NCBI GenBank assembly: GCA_021740845.1
Contig: JAIOYZ010000010.1
Coordinates: 1-64,000 of the forward strand
Direction: 5' to 3'
Source: Bacteroidia bacterium
Lineage (GTDB): Bacteria; Bacteroidota; Bacteroidia; UKL13-3
Length of the DNA stretch: 64,000 nt
Part shown: positions 41,172 through 50,207 of the stretch, piece after piece
How the letters are laid out: each line of letters opens with the position of its first letter
Position numbering within the stretch: position 1 is the first letter of the stretch
Notes under the pieces: model-generated
Database searches by the model: none
What the model was told of the DNA's origin: nothing
What the model saw: the letters and a program-made list of their open reading frames with translations, nothing else
Translations under genes and position numbers: made by a program

Positions 41172-42455
41172 TTAATCACAGTTTACTCTTGAAAGATCCT
41201 GAATACATTGTTCTCTAATTGCCCATAACTCATTTATGTTATACCCTTTAATTTGGGTTTGGTTCAAACAGTTTTCTAAATACTTTTTATGATAAGCAAC
41301 TTTATAATCTATAATTTGAAAAGGCATAATTTCTTGTTCTTCTATCAAATCAAATACAAAATCTTCTGGTTTAGAATTGAGTTTGGTGGCATCCAAAATT
41401 TCATCTCCTAACCTTAAATAGCAATGCGCCTCAGGAATATAATCCAAATTATGTTTTTGAAGTGTTGAACCAATTTCAGGTGTATTTACGGCATTCATTC
41501 TAAAAAGTCCCAACATAAGTTTAAGCTCACCAAAATTATTTTCAATTGCAACTTGCTTTAATAAAGCATGTTTTGTGCTACAAGTACCACAGCCATCTAT
41601 GAAAACACTCGTCAAATCTGCCTTGTTCGAGTTTCTACCATATGGCAATTGCTTTACAAAATCAAATGCATTTTGAAAGTTAGTGATTTTATTTTCTCTA
41701 AATAAATTTGATATTTCTCCTTCTCGATTAATTTCAAAATCGTTATCAATTTGGTTATTTCCCGAGCTTGAAAGTGCATATTCAACTGCCGCATTTGCAT
41801 GAATAATTGTGGTATCAAAAATCTCAAGTTCACTTTCAGATTGCTCTATAAACATACCTATTTCGGTACATCCAAAAATTACAGCCTCAGCACCTTTCTC
41901 CTTTAAATCCTGAATAATCCTCTGGAAATTATTTTTAGATTCAATTGATAAGCTTCCATTCGACAATTCATTATGAATTACTTTATTTACCAAAATCCTT
42001 TCTGTTGGTTCAGGCAGAATAGTTTCAATTCCCCTTGCAGATAGTCGCTCAATAAAAAAAGGATTCTCCATGGTAAATTTTGTCCCCAATAATCCAACTT
42101 TTTGCTTGCCATTCTTTTTAATTTCTTTTGCAGTTTCATCTGCAATATGTAAGAAGGGAATATTTAATTTTTGAATTATTTGATCAGCAATTAAATGAGC
42201 AGTATTGCAACAAAGTAAGATGCAATCTGCACCTGCATTTTCTAGTTTAGTAGCAATATCACTTAACATAATCTCAATTCCACGCCAATCATTATTATTT
42301 TGTAGCTGCTTGTATTCGGCATAATTTACAGAATACAAAATGATTCTAGCAGCATTGTTTTCGCCTAGTTTTTCATTAATTAATTGATTAATTAGGCTAT
42401 AATAAACTGCCGTAGAATGATAGCTAATGCCACCTATGAGTCCTATTGTTTTCAT
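41172..42455 (-). CDS. Aspartate/glutamate racemase fused to a transglutaminase-like domain
   Basis: The 427-residue protein has two domains. Residues 1-230 form an aspartate/glutamate racemase: MKTIGLIGGISYHSTAVYYS, catalytic Cys83 in LLCCNTAHL and Cys196 in FGCTEIGMF. Residues about 245-427 look like a transglutaminase/cysteine-protease fold, with a candidate triad Cys292 (CGTCSTKHALLK), His344 (PEAHCYLRLG) and Asp355 (EILDAT). To my knowledge the second part is usually a separate small protein, so this fusion is unusual. It overlaps the upstream GNAT gene by 4 bp. A link between amino-acid racemisation and amide chemistry is inferred. Confidence 0.8.
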   Translation of the reverse strand: MKTIGLIGGISYHSTAVYYSLINQLINEKLGENNAARIILYSVNYAEYKQLQNNNDWRGIEIMLSDIATKLENAGADCILLCCNTAHLIADQIIQKLNIPFLHIADETAKEIKKNGKQKVGLLGTKFTMENPFFIERLSARGIETILPEPTERILVNKVIHNELSNGSLSIESKNNFQRIIQDLKEKGAEAVIFGCTEIGMFIEQSESELEIFDTTIIHANAAVEYALSSSGNNQIDNDFEINREGEISNLFRENKITNFQNAFDFVKQLPYGRNSNKADLTSVFIDGCGTCSTKHALLKQVAIENNFGELKLMLGLFRMNAVNTPEIGSTLQKHNLDYIPEAHCYLRLGDEILDATKLNSKPEDFVFDLIEEQEIMPFQIIDYKVAYHKKYLENCLNQTQIKGYNINELWAIREQCIQDLSRVNCD

Positions 42456-43054
42456 ACTTTTAACCTATTTTGAAAAAGTGTTTTCAATTTCACTTTTGTA
42501 TTTTCCCATTCAGATTTAATGATACTAAAATAAACAGAGTTTCTATTAGTTCCGTCATCTCTAATCCAATCATTTCTTAATATTCCTTCATATTGAGCAC
42601 CAATTTTCTTAATTGCCTTCTGTGAACGAATATTATTTTCATCCGTTTTCAATTGCACTCGATTAACGTTTAACTCTTCAAAACAAAAAGTTAGCAACAA
42701 CAATTTACATTCTAAATTAACTGCCGTTGCCCAATATTCTGGATGCAACCAAGTCCAACCAATTTCTAATTTTTTATGTTTTGCCTCCAAGTTCATCAGC
42801 CTAGTACTTCCTATAATTCTATTTTCCTTTTTATGGAAAATTACAAATGGAATTTGTGTTCCCAAATCTCTTTCCACAAGTGCATTTGCAAATACTTTAA
42901 AGCACTTTTCGCTGCTACTCATATCAATAGGAATAAACTCCCAAATACTTTTTTCTCTTGCCAGCAATTCCAATTCTTCAAAATGCTTTTCCTCCAAGGG
43001 CACTAAATCTAATAGTTCCCCATTTAAAATAGTATTCGGTTTGAACCAACTCAT
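42452..43054 (-). CDS. GNAT acetyltransferase (4, RimJ/RimL-like)
   Basis: The 200-residue protein opens with LNGELLDLVPLEEKHFEELE and has IGWTWLHPEYWATAVNLECK in the acetyl-CoA region. The usual R/Q-x-x-G-x-G/A loop is degenerate here (YWATAVN), as in a known RimJ/L subgroup that keeps VQLKTDENNIRSQKAIKKIG. It is 6 bp downstream of the FMN-binding gene. A GGTTTGAACC word at 43038 covers its start region and encodes WFKPN. Confidence 0.82.
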   Translation of the reverse strand: MSWFKPNTILNGELLDLVPLEEKHFEELELLAREKSIWEFIPIDMSSSEKCFKVFANALVERDLGTQIPFVIFHKKENRIIGSTRLMNLEAKHKKLEIGWTWLHPEYWATAVNLECKLLLLTFCFEELNVNRVQLKTDENNIRSQKAIKKIGAQYEGILRNDWIRDDGTNRNSVYFSIIKSEWENTKVKLKTLFQNRLKV

Positions 43055-43060
43055 TTTCGT

Positions 43061-43699
43061 TTATTTATTTTGCTCATAATAGGATTGAACACTCTCACTC
43101 ATTTCTAATTCAACCCCAAACTTAGAATCCTGGATTGGCTGCAAGGCTTTCAGCTCTAAAGGAATATGACCACTCCAAACGGCATCCAAAATTTCATCAT
43201 CACCAGCAGGACCTTCATTTCTTATCTTAGCAGAGGCCTTTTCAATTGTAAATTTCACTACCATGGTTGCCTTCAATTGAGATTCGGTTCCTAGGGCTAC
43301 TTCATCCCATCTTCCCTTTAAAATATTTTCAGTAATTATTTTCATTCCTTCAATTCTCTCCTCCTCGTTTTCTACCAAAACAGCTTTACCAAATAAAACG
43401 GTAGAACGATAATTCACACTTGTATGAAACAGTGATTTGGCCAAGACAATTCCATCCAAATGGGCTACAGAAATGCAAATTGTTTGTCCATCCAAAATTT
43501 GGTTCAACATAAAATTTTTAGTTGAACCATGTAAATATAAATCCTCACCTTTTCTACCATATGCCGTGGGAATCATCATTGTTTGCCCTTGGTGATGGAA
43601 CGCAACATGACATAAAAAGCCTGCATCCAATATGCTTTTCACGCTTTCCTCCTCATTCATTTCGCGTTTAGCTCCTCTAATTACTTTGTTAAATTTCAT
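43061..43699 (-). CDS. Pyridoxamine 5'-phosphate oxidase-fold FMN-binding protein
   Basis: The 212-residue protein begins with a helix (REMNEEESVKSILDAGFLCH) and continues with a split-barrel: HHQGQTMMIPTAYGRKGEDL, YLHGSTKNFMLNQIL and ISVAHLDGIVLAKSLFHTSV. This is the PNPOx-like/FMN-binding family often found next to MocR regulators. It may use a flavin or F420-like cofactor; true PNPOx activity is uncertain. It is the first gene of the minus-strand cluster, divergent from the MocR gene by 118 bp. Confidence 0.82.
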   Translation of the reverse strand: MKFNKVIRGAKREMNEEESVKSILDAGFLCHVAFHHQGQTMMIPTAYGRKGEDLYLHGSTKNFMLNQILDGQTICISVAHLDGIVLAKSLFHTSVNYRSTVLFGKAVLVENEEERIEGMKIITENILKGRWDEVALGTESQLKATMVVKFTIEKASAKIRNEGPAGDDEILDAVWSGHIPLELKALQPIQDSKFGVELEMSESVQSYYEQNK

Positions 43700-43769
43700 C
43701 CTATTTAAATGGGGTTTATTTTTAGTTTTCGTTTTGAACCCAACAAATCTGAATGAAAAAATAATAACA

Positions 43770-43805
43770 ATACAGATACAGTTTTATTATTTTCGACCCA
43801 TACAA
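43770..43805. promoter_or_regulatory. Candidate MocR operator: direct ATACAG repeats
   Basis: The divergent spacer contains ATACAGATACAG (43770-43781) and a further ATACAA at 43800. MocR-type regulators commonly bind direct repeats in the spacer to a divergent target. The assignment is by position and repetition only. Confidence 0.3.
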
Positions 43806-43817
43806 TTTCTAAAAAAC

Positions 43818-45230
43818 ATGAATAAGAAAGAGTTGCTTTATATTCAAATTGCCAATACAATTGAACATCAAATTAAGAATGGCGTGCTAAAAGTTGGCGA
43901 TAAACTTCCATCTCTTAGAAGCATTTCTACCGATAAAGGTGTTAGCATTAGCACCAGCCAACAAGCCTATTTTGAATTAGAAAGTAGAGGCCTAGCAGAA
44001 TCACGACCACAATCTGGATATTATGTTTCATATGCGCATAAAAACTTCCATAACCTTCCAGCGGTTAGTCAGCCCATTATGGCTAAAAAAGGCGATAAGG
44101 TGGACGATATCATGACTGCCGTAATACAAAATTCTGAAAAGGCAGAAGTCTATTTATCTAGTGCAATCCTTGCTCCCGAGCTTGTTCCCATACCCAAACT
44201 AAACAAATCACTAGTAGCTGCTACTAGGTCATTAAAAGACAGTGGTGTGGGTTATAGCAAAATAGGAAGCGTAAAATTGAAAACACAAATTGCCAAACGC
44301 TCACTTTCTTGGGGTGGCAAATTGCAAACTGATGATATCATAACAACTGGTGGAAGTATTGATTCTATTTCCTTTTGTTTACTTTCTCTAACCAAACGCG
44401 GTGATACAATTGTAGTTGAAAGTCCAGTTTATTTTGGAATTCTACGTTTGGCTCAAAGCTTGGGCTTGCATGTGATAGAATTACCAACACACCCAATTAC
44501 CGGAATTGAAGTGGATGCTTTGAAAAAAGTGATTGAAAAAAAGAAAATAAAACTTTGCATTCTTATAACAAACTTTAGTAATCCTATGGGAAGTTGCATG
44601 CCAGATGAAAATAAAAAAGTGGTCGTTCAACTTATGGAGAAACACAATATTCCTTTAATAGAAGACGACCTATATGCAGATTTGTATTTTGGCAAACAAC
44701 GCCCAAGCTCTTGCAAATCCTACGATGAAAGTGGTATTGTTTTGTGGTGTGGCTCCTTTTCTAAAACCCTTGTTTCGGGATATAGAGTTGGCTGGGTTGC
44801 TCCAGGTAAGTTTAAGGAACAGGTAGAAAAAACAAAATTGTTTCATTCCATGTACAGCAGTACCATCACTCATGAGGCCATCGGAAACTTTCTTGAAGTA
44901 GGAAGGTATGAAGATCATCTTAGAAAAACCCGCCAAATTCTGCATCGAAATTCACTTCAATTTTTAAGGTGCATTAGTGAGTATTTCCCAAGTGACACTA
45001 AGGTAACCCGACCAGAAGGCAGCATGAATTTGTGGGTAGAATTAGGTAAAGGAAAGGATGCAATTGAATTGTATAACAAAGCAATTTCAAACAAAATAAG
45101 TATAACTCCAGGCAGAATGTACACCTTGCAAAAACAATACAATAACTGTTTTAAATTAAGTTATGGTATGCTTTGGAATACCAAAATTGAAGATGCATTG
45201 AGGCTATTGGGAAAACTAGCGACAAAATAA
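43818..45230 (+). CDS. MocR-type regulator (GntR HTH fused to PLP-dependent aminotransferase)
   Basis: ATG 43818 gives 470 residues. The first 75 form a GntR winged helix (LYIQIANTIEHQIKNGVLKV, GDKLPSLRSISTDKGVSIST). The rest is a fold-type I aminotransferase with ITTGGSIDSISFCLLSLTKR, NFSNPMGSCMP and the PLP Lys in WCGSFSKTLVSGYRVGW. MocR proteins sense PLP or amino compounds and control adjacent genes. The divergent FMN-binding gene and its operon are the likely targets. The frame opens earlier but the upstream part overlaps the divergent gene. Confidence 0.9.
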   Translation: MNKKELLYIQIANTIEHQIKNGVLKVGDKLPSLRSISTDKGVSISTSQQAYFELESRGLAESRPQSGYYVSYAHKNFHNLPAVSQPIMAKKGDKVDDIMTAVIQNSEKAEVYLSSAILAPELVPIPKLNKSLVAATRSLKDSGVGYSKIGSVKLKTQIAKRSLSWGGKLQTDDIITTGGSIDSISFCLLSLTKRGDTIVVESPVYFGILRLAQSLGLHVIELPTHPITGIEVDALKKVIEKKKIKLCILITNFSNPMGSCMPDENKKVVVQLMEKHNIPLIEDDLYADLYFGKQRPSSCKSYDESGIVLWCGSFSKTLVSGYRVGWVAPGKFKEQVEKTKLFHSMYSSTITHEAIGNFLEVGRYEDHLRKTRQILHRNSLQFLRCISEYFPSDTKVTRPEGSMNLWVELGKGKDAIELYNKAISNKISITPGRMYTLQKQYNNCFKLSYGMLWNTKIEDALRLLGKLATK

Positions 45231-45289
45231 TTCACCAATTCTCTAGTCAAATTTTAGACCAGTATTAATAAATAAGTCACGAGAAATAC

Positions 45290-45718
45290 CTATTTTTTTG
45301 CTTCTGAATTACCAATCAAAGAAACAAAATTAAATAGGAACTGAGGAGGAGATTGAAGTGTATCCACCTTTAAATATTCCCCATCAATAGATAACCCAAA
45401 CTTCTCATATTCGTTTTTTAAGTTCGAATAAGAAGTATAGGTCTTAACTATATATTCCTTCAAACTTGGAGAACATGGAATAATTTGAATCTTTTTGCTT
45501 GGCTCATTTTTCATATCAAAAACTTCAAAATTCATTATGCTGTCTGAACCAATAGTTAATAAACCTCTAATAGTAATAATAGAATCGGGACGAAGTTGAT
45601 TACATAAATCTAAAGCGGTTTCTGAGGTTTTGTTATCTGCATTATTACTAGATTTATTTCCACAAGAAGATACTAAGTAAGCACTAAATAAAACAAATAC
45701 TAAATTTCTTAAAATCAT
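45290..45718 (-). CDS. Small lipoprotein of unknown function
   Basis: The 142-residue protein has MILRNLVFVLFSAYLVSSCG, a lipoprotein signal with Cys 19. After a low-complexity Asn/Ser linker it forms a compact strand-rich domain (SIITIRGLLTIGSDSIMNFE, then IQIIPCSPSLKEYIVKTYT). It lies alone, convergent with the MocR gene. No family recognised. Confidence 0.7.
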   Translation of the reverse strand: MILRNLVFVLFSAYLVSSCGNKSSNNADNKTSETALDLCNQLRPDSIITIRGLLTIGSDSIMNFEVFDMKNEPSKKIQIIPCSPSLKEYIVKTYTSYSNLKNEYEKFGLSIDGEYLKVDTLQSPPQFLFNFVSLIGNSEAKK

Positions 45719-45923
45719 AAATAAAAATTTTTATGGGTCAAATTTATGGCAAAACTTGGCTATTCAACTCAATTAAATATTATTTCTAAAAATTCTACCA
45801 GCAAATTTCAAACACTTTAAAAAGCCCAAAGCTGATGCAATGGGCTCATATGGAACAACTATTTTTTTTGGCAAAAACCACACGAAATAATTAAGACCAA
45901 TGATTTGAGTTTAGGAAATAATT

Positions 45924-47177
45924 TTACAGGCCTGAACAAAGAACCTTTTTATACATTTTGCTTCCATCTAAAAATTCAATTTCTATAAAATAAATGCCCT
46001 TATCAAAATTGGAAGTATATATAACTTCTACCCTTCCCTTTTCAGAAAGAACGAGCCTACCTTTACTATCATAAATTGAAACTTGGCTAACATTTTCTTT
46101 ACTTGAATTTCTTAATTCTATTTGACCCGAAAACGGATTTGGGAAAATAGAAATTAAATTATCTTTTAGAGATTCTTTTAACCCCGTACTACTCGCACTT
46201 CTTCTATAAATGCCGGTATTAGCGGAGCCGTATGCAATAAATACATTTGAACCCATTTCAGTAATTCCAGAACCCAATACATCTGAAGGCAAATTTTCGG
46301 TTATATTCTTCCATGTCATTCCTTCATCATCAGTAATAAAAACACTATCGGTAATTGAAATACCATATTGTGTTCTTGCCATCATATAAAAATTAGAACC
46401 TTTTCTATAAACTTCTTTAATGGTTTTTGTTTGGCCCACAACACTACTTTGCAAAAAGTCAGGCTTTGCTCCACTCACCCAAAAAGAACCATCGTTGGAA
46501 CTTAGATACAATTGGTTTCCAACCATGGTATAATAATATAAATTTGAACCATAAGAAAAAACTAAGGTACCTGTTAAACTTCCTGTAATACCAGAATTGG
46601 ATTGAACCCATGTAGCGCCATTGTCTGATGAAATAAATACACCAGCACCTTCTGTGGCAACAATTAGTTTCACATTTGTGCTCGTCATAGATGCAATTTT
46701 TAAATTGCTTAAACCGGTATTTGCTTCAATCCAAGTTACACCGCCATCACTCGATTTAAAAACACCCTTTGTGCTTGTATATGCAAATAAATTTCCTATT
46801 GTACTAGCAAAACCTCTAACTACCGTTGAGGCAGGAGAGCCTGATCCACTTGTCCAATTATCCCCATTATCTGAGGTATATGAAATGCAATTTGTTGAAT
46901 TGTCTAATCCTACAAAATATTTACCGTCATAAAAAAAACCGCATTTTGGAGGACTAGTAAATCCCACAGGAGTAGTAACTGGTGTCCAATTTTGACCATT
47001 GTCGCTGGTTTTATATACACCATCTGCAAATGAAACTGCAAATAAATGGGTATTAGAAGTGCCAATTAATCTGGCACCAGTTGCCAAATTTGTTATTCCA
47101 TTGTTTACTTGTTGCCATTGGGCCAAACACAGGAAACTTAATAATAAGGAGAAGGTACTTAGGTAAAATCTTTTCAT
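45924..47177 (-). CDS. T9SS-exported BNR/YCF48-type beta-propeller protein
   Basis: This 417-residue protein has a signal peptide (MKRFYLSTFSLLLSFLCLAQ) and repeated Asp-box motifs: YKTSDNGQNWTPV, YTSDNGDNWTSG, FKSSDGGVTWIEA, FISSDNGATWVQS, YLSSNDGSFWVSG and FITDDEGMTWKNI. These are the SxDxGxTW boxes of sialidase-like and YCF48 propellers. The end (SIFPNPFSGQIELRNSSKEN, then YDSKGRLVLSEKG and FDKGIYFIEIEF) is a T9SS sorting domain. The ligand is unknown and no catalytic residues of sialidases are apparent. Confidence 0.88.
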   Translation of the reverse strand: MKRFYLSTFSLLLSFLCLAQWQQVNNGITNLATGARLIGTSNTHLFAVSFADGVYKTSDNGQNWTPVTTPVGFTSPPKCGFFYDGKYFVGLDNSTNCISYTSDNGDNWTSGSGSPASTVVRGFASTIGNLFAYTSTKGVFKSSDGGVTWIEANTGLSNLKIASMTSTNVKLIVATEGAGVFISSDNGATWVQSNSGITGSLTGTLVFSYGSNLYYYTMVGNQLYLSSNDGSFWVSGAKPDFLQSSVVGQTKTIKEVYRKGSNFYMMARTQYGISITDSVFITDDEGMTWKNITENLPSDVLGSGITEMGSNVFIAYGSANTGIYRRSASSTGLKESLKDNLISIFPNPFSGQIELRNSSKENVSQVSIYDSKGRLVLSEKGRVEVIYTSNFDKGIYFIEIEFLDGSKMYKKVLCSGL

Positions 47178-47636
47178 AATGCGATTAATTTATAGGTGAA
47201 TTAAAATTTCCCTTTGCCGCATCCCATGAACATTTATAAATATGCCCAATAAGTAGTTTTTGTTTTTTTACTTAATTAATTTATTAAGCTGGAATAAAAT
47301 AACTCCATGGGGTTTTGGCTATTTGGGTAAACGAATATAAAAAAACAAATGTATTATACTAGGCTTGTGCTTAAATTATTACAGTTTGGTTTATTGAGAC
47401 AACTCGTACAATAACAATTGAAATGAAAGTTTTTCATGAAACCTGTTTATGAGTTTATATCCGCTAAAATCTTTCTTCCATTAAATAAACCAAAATCAAT
47501 TTGCTAAGGTAATATTTGGGGTAAATTCATTTATCTAAAAAACCATTTGGTTCAAACCTTAATAGTACTATTTATAATTGCGTTATAGTGTTACGATTGA
47601 GAAAAATTTTTGGAATTTGGTAGCAATTTCTAGGTT
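47178..47636. other. Gene-free spacer with R4 repeat copy 1
   Basis: Apart from R4 at 47481-47590 I see no feature. The right end of the spacer follows the KilA-N gene. Confidence 0.5.
47481..47590. repeat. R4 intergenic repeat, copy 1
   Basis: It contains AAACCAAAATCAATTTGCTA, an ATATTTGGGG-type block, then after about 25 bp GGTTCAAACC (47549) and AATAGTACTATTT. Related copies are at 49981, 52071 and 54370, each between separate genes of the same strand. Confidence 0.7.
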
Positions 47637-48464
47637 TTATTTTAGTTTTTTAATGGTTTTACTTTCTATTAGTGATTTCATTTGAGTTATAGCAACTCTG
47701 TTGAGTTCAATAAGTCTGACGCTTTGTGATAAACCATGTTGAATAAGTAAAGCGTTTATACTTTCCATATTACTCAAAACAACTAATTGTTCTAAGGTTG
47801 CATTATCTCTAATATTTCCTTTGAAATCGGGGTTGTTATCTCTCCAATCTTTTGCTGTAACCCCGAAAAGTGCAACATTTAATAAGTCTGCTTCATTTGC
47901 ATAAACAAAACTTGTTTGTTGATTAGTGATTTCTTCGGGAATAAGGTTTTCTTTAATTGCATCTGTATGAATTCGGTAATTGATTTTGGAAATGGTACGT
48001 TGCAAATTCCAATCAAGTTTTAATCTATGATTTTCGTCTTGATTCAGTCGTTTAAATTCAGTAATTAAATACAATTTAAATTCAGACGAAATCCAAGAAG
48101 CAAATTCAAATGCAATGTCGGTATGGGCAAAAGTTCCTCCATATCGTCCAGATTTTGAAATAATTCCTATTGAATTGGTGCTTTCAATCCATCTTTGAGG
48201 TGATAAAACAAAATAATTGCTTCCTGCTTCACTTTTAAACCTATCGAATTCGATAGGTTTAAAATCAGAATTGTTCAATTTTTCCCAAAGCCCCAAAAAC
48301 TCAATAGTGCTTCTACTTCGCATCCAATTGTTTATGATAGAAAATGGCTCTAGTGGATTTCTATATTTTGCGATATCGGTAAGTGAAATATATTCTCCAA
48401 TTTCCTTGTTGATAAAGGTAATTTCTGTTTCTTGAACGATTATTTTAGCGTTTGTTTTTGCCAT
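47637..48464 (-). CDS. KilA-N domain protein
   Basis: The 275-residue protein starts with a short strand-rich part and then the KilA-N domain: EYISLTDIAKYRNPLEPFSI, NNWMRSRSTIEFLGLWEKLN and GRYGGTFAHTDIAFEFASWI. The C-terminal half is helical and resembles the antirepressor-like ORF11CD3/BRO companions. KilA-N domains bind DNA and are common in phages and mobile elements. There are no other phage genes around, so it is probably an isolated acquisition, like dinD at 35 kb. Confidence 0.9.
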   Translation of the reverse strand: MAKTNAKIIVQETEITFINKEIGEYISLTDIAKYRNPLEPFSIINNWMRSRSTIEFLGLWEKLNNSDFKPIEFDRFKSEAGSNYFVLSPQRWIESTNSIGIISKSGRYGGTFAHTDIAFEFASWISSEFKLYLITEFKRLNQDENHRLKLDWNLQRTISKINYRIHTDAIKENLIPEEITNQQTSFVYANEADLLNVALFGVTAKDWRDNNPDFKGNIRDNATLEQLVVLSNMESINALLIQHGLSQSVRLIELNRVAITQMKSLIESKTIKKLK

Positions 48465-48706
48465 TTATATTTTCATAAAAGACAAATTTACGAAATTTAG
48501 TTGCTTAAATTGAATATCCAAAAGCATTTGATTTGTTTACGAACGGGTCTTGAAAATTAGAGAATTTAAACTTTGTTTTTATCAGGCCATTTGGCCAATT
48601 TGTTTCTTACTATTGTTTGGTGACAAATTATTCTATGGCAACTTGAAATGGTTCAAAAAATTGTTGATTACTAAACATTAACTGATTGCATTTTGCCACC
48701 TTAATA

Positions 48707-49078
48707 TCAAAAAGCACCTATCATAAATTCTGACTTTGCGTTCTTGGAAAAATCTCTAACAAAACCGAAACTCTTCATTCTTAAACTGTACCTTGAGCTT
48801 GTGGTTTCTCCAAAATAACCATCATTTGAATTCACTTTTAAAACTAAATCTTCTATTTTCCCGTCGTCAAAAAATATGGATTTCGAATAGTCTATATCAA
48901 TATTTCTCTTTTGTTTAAACTCTTCAGCAATAAGTTTCAATTCTAATTCTGTTGTATTGGGACTTACCTTTAAAAATGATTTCGTTTCTGAGGTTGAATA
49001 TTCTGTTTTAGGATAATTATTGCAAGCAAAAATAATTGCCATCATTAAAACTGTTAGAATTGTAAAGGCGTTCTTCAT
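48707..49078 (-). CDS. Small lipoprotein of unknown function
   Basis: The 123-residue protein has MKNAFTILTVLMMAIIFACN with lipobox Cys 19. The mature part (LELKLIAEEFKQKRNIDIDY, then GKIEDLVLKVNSNDGYFGET) looks like an alpha/beta domain of the kind attached to M56/BlaR-type peptidases in Bacteroidota, but the match is weak. It stands alone. Function unknown. Confidence 0.65.
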   Translation of the reverse strand: MKNAFTILTVLMMAIIFACNNYPKTEYSTSETKSFLKVSPNTTELELKLIAEEFKQKRNIDIDYSKSIFFDDGKIEDLVLKVNSNDGYFGETTSSRYSLRMKSFGFVRDFSKNAKSEFMIGAF

Positions 49079-49344
49079 ATCGTATTTGTTCTTTTAGCAC
49101 TCACGCCAATTAATTTTTCTCACCTTTTAAAACTAAGGTTTACTAAATGAATTTGCTTGCCTTTATTAGTAATGAATTGCCTAAAGGAAAACACATTGGC
49201 TAGGCAATATAGTGTATTTTGAGGTTTATATCTATCCTTCAAGCACAAAACCCAAAGCGAAAGAAAACTTAATATTAAACAAAAATAGCATTCAAATATT
49301 TGCAACTTTTTATTTCAAATATTTACAAAACCAAGTTGAGGCAT

Positions 49345-49923
49345 TTAGTGGAATTTCTCACCTTTTGCTAGCATTTCAATAATTTCTTTCATTCTCTTTT
49401 CTCTTGTCTCTGGTTTCTTTGCAGTGATAAGGCGAAATCCAATGGAGAAAAGGTTGGTTTTATTGAGATTCTTAAAAAAGGCCTCTGCTTTTTTGTTTTT
49501 GCTAAGTTCCTTTAGAAAGTCTTCCGGTATGGTCATTTTGCTTGGTGAATCATATGCCTTTTCCCATCTACCATCAGCCTTTGCATTTTCAACAGCTAAT
49601 AATCCTGCAGGTCTCATTCTGCCATCTTTGATTAACCTTTCAACATGACCAGTATTTATTTTAGACCAGATACTTTTTGCCCTTCGAGGACAAAATTTTT
49701 GTAGCCAGGCATATTCGTCGAATGCTTTTTTTTGACCATCAATCCAGCCATAGCAAAGGGCTATATCAAGTGCTTCTGAATAGCTGATTGTTGGTTTTCC
49801 AGAATCTTTCTTAAAAATTTTGAGCCAAAGCCCATTCGACTTATCATGATTCTTTGCTAGCCAAGTTTCAAATGTTTCGGCTGTCTTAAATTCCATCGTT
49901 GGAATAGTATTTACTGTTGTCAT
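49345..49923 (-). CDS. YdeI/OmpD-associated family protein
   Basis: The 192-residue protein shows the YdeI pattern: ETWLAKNHDKSNGLWLKIFK, then SYSEALDIALCYGWIDGQKK, CPRRAKSIWSKINTGHVERL and a helical end. Family members are small cytoplasmic proteins linked to resistance against peptides or bacteriocins in some species, with unknown mechanism. It has its own spacer on both sides. Confidence 0.9.
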   Translation of the reverse strand: MTTVNTIPTMEFKTAETFETWLAKNHDKSNGLWLKIFKKDSGKPTISYSEALDIALCYGWIDGQKKAFDEYAWLQKFCPRRAKSIWSKINTGHVERLIKDGRMRPAGLLAVENAKADGRWEKAYDSPSKMTIPEDFLKELSKNKKAEAFFKNLNKTNLFSIGFRLITAKKPETREKRMKEIIEMLAKGEKFH

Positions 49924-49980
49924 ATGGTCTGGCTTTTTTTTACTCTATACTTGCATCTTACCTAAATATTTAAACCAAAT

Positions 49981-50085
49981 ACAACCTAATAAATCAAAAT
50001 CAATTTGTTAAAGGAATATTTGGGGCAAAATTATTTTATTTTTTCTTTTAAAACGGTTTGGTTCGAACCAAAGAAAACACTGCTT
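49981..50085. repeat. R4 intergenic repeat, copy 2
   Basis: It reads AAATCAAAATCAATTTG, an ATATTTGGGGCAAAATT block and then the symmetrical variant GGTTCGAACC (50060-50069). It occupies the spacer between the unknown secreted gene and the YdeI gene. Confidence 0.7.
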
Positions 50086-50207
50086 TTTGTTTAGAATTGG
50101 ATTTGGGAAAGCGGTTTATTAATCGGTAGTTTTAATGCTTTATATTTTGGTGGTTATTTTAAAGTTCTGCATTTGATATTTTAAGCAGATGGAGGCTCAA
50201 CCATTTA

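Noticed and set aside
34979-48464. Prophage spanning dinD to the KilA-N gene
   Set aside because: No integrase, structural or lysis genes lie between them, and the intervening genes are metabolic or surface proteins.
49120-49305. 61-codon minus-strand frame between lipoprotein and YdeI genes
   Set aside because: Composition is unlike the neighbours and there is no operon spacing or motif to support it.
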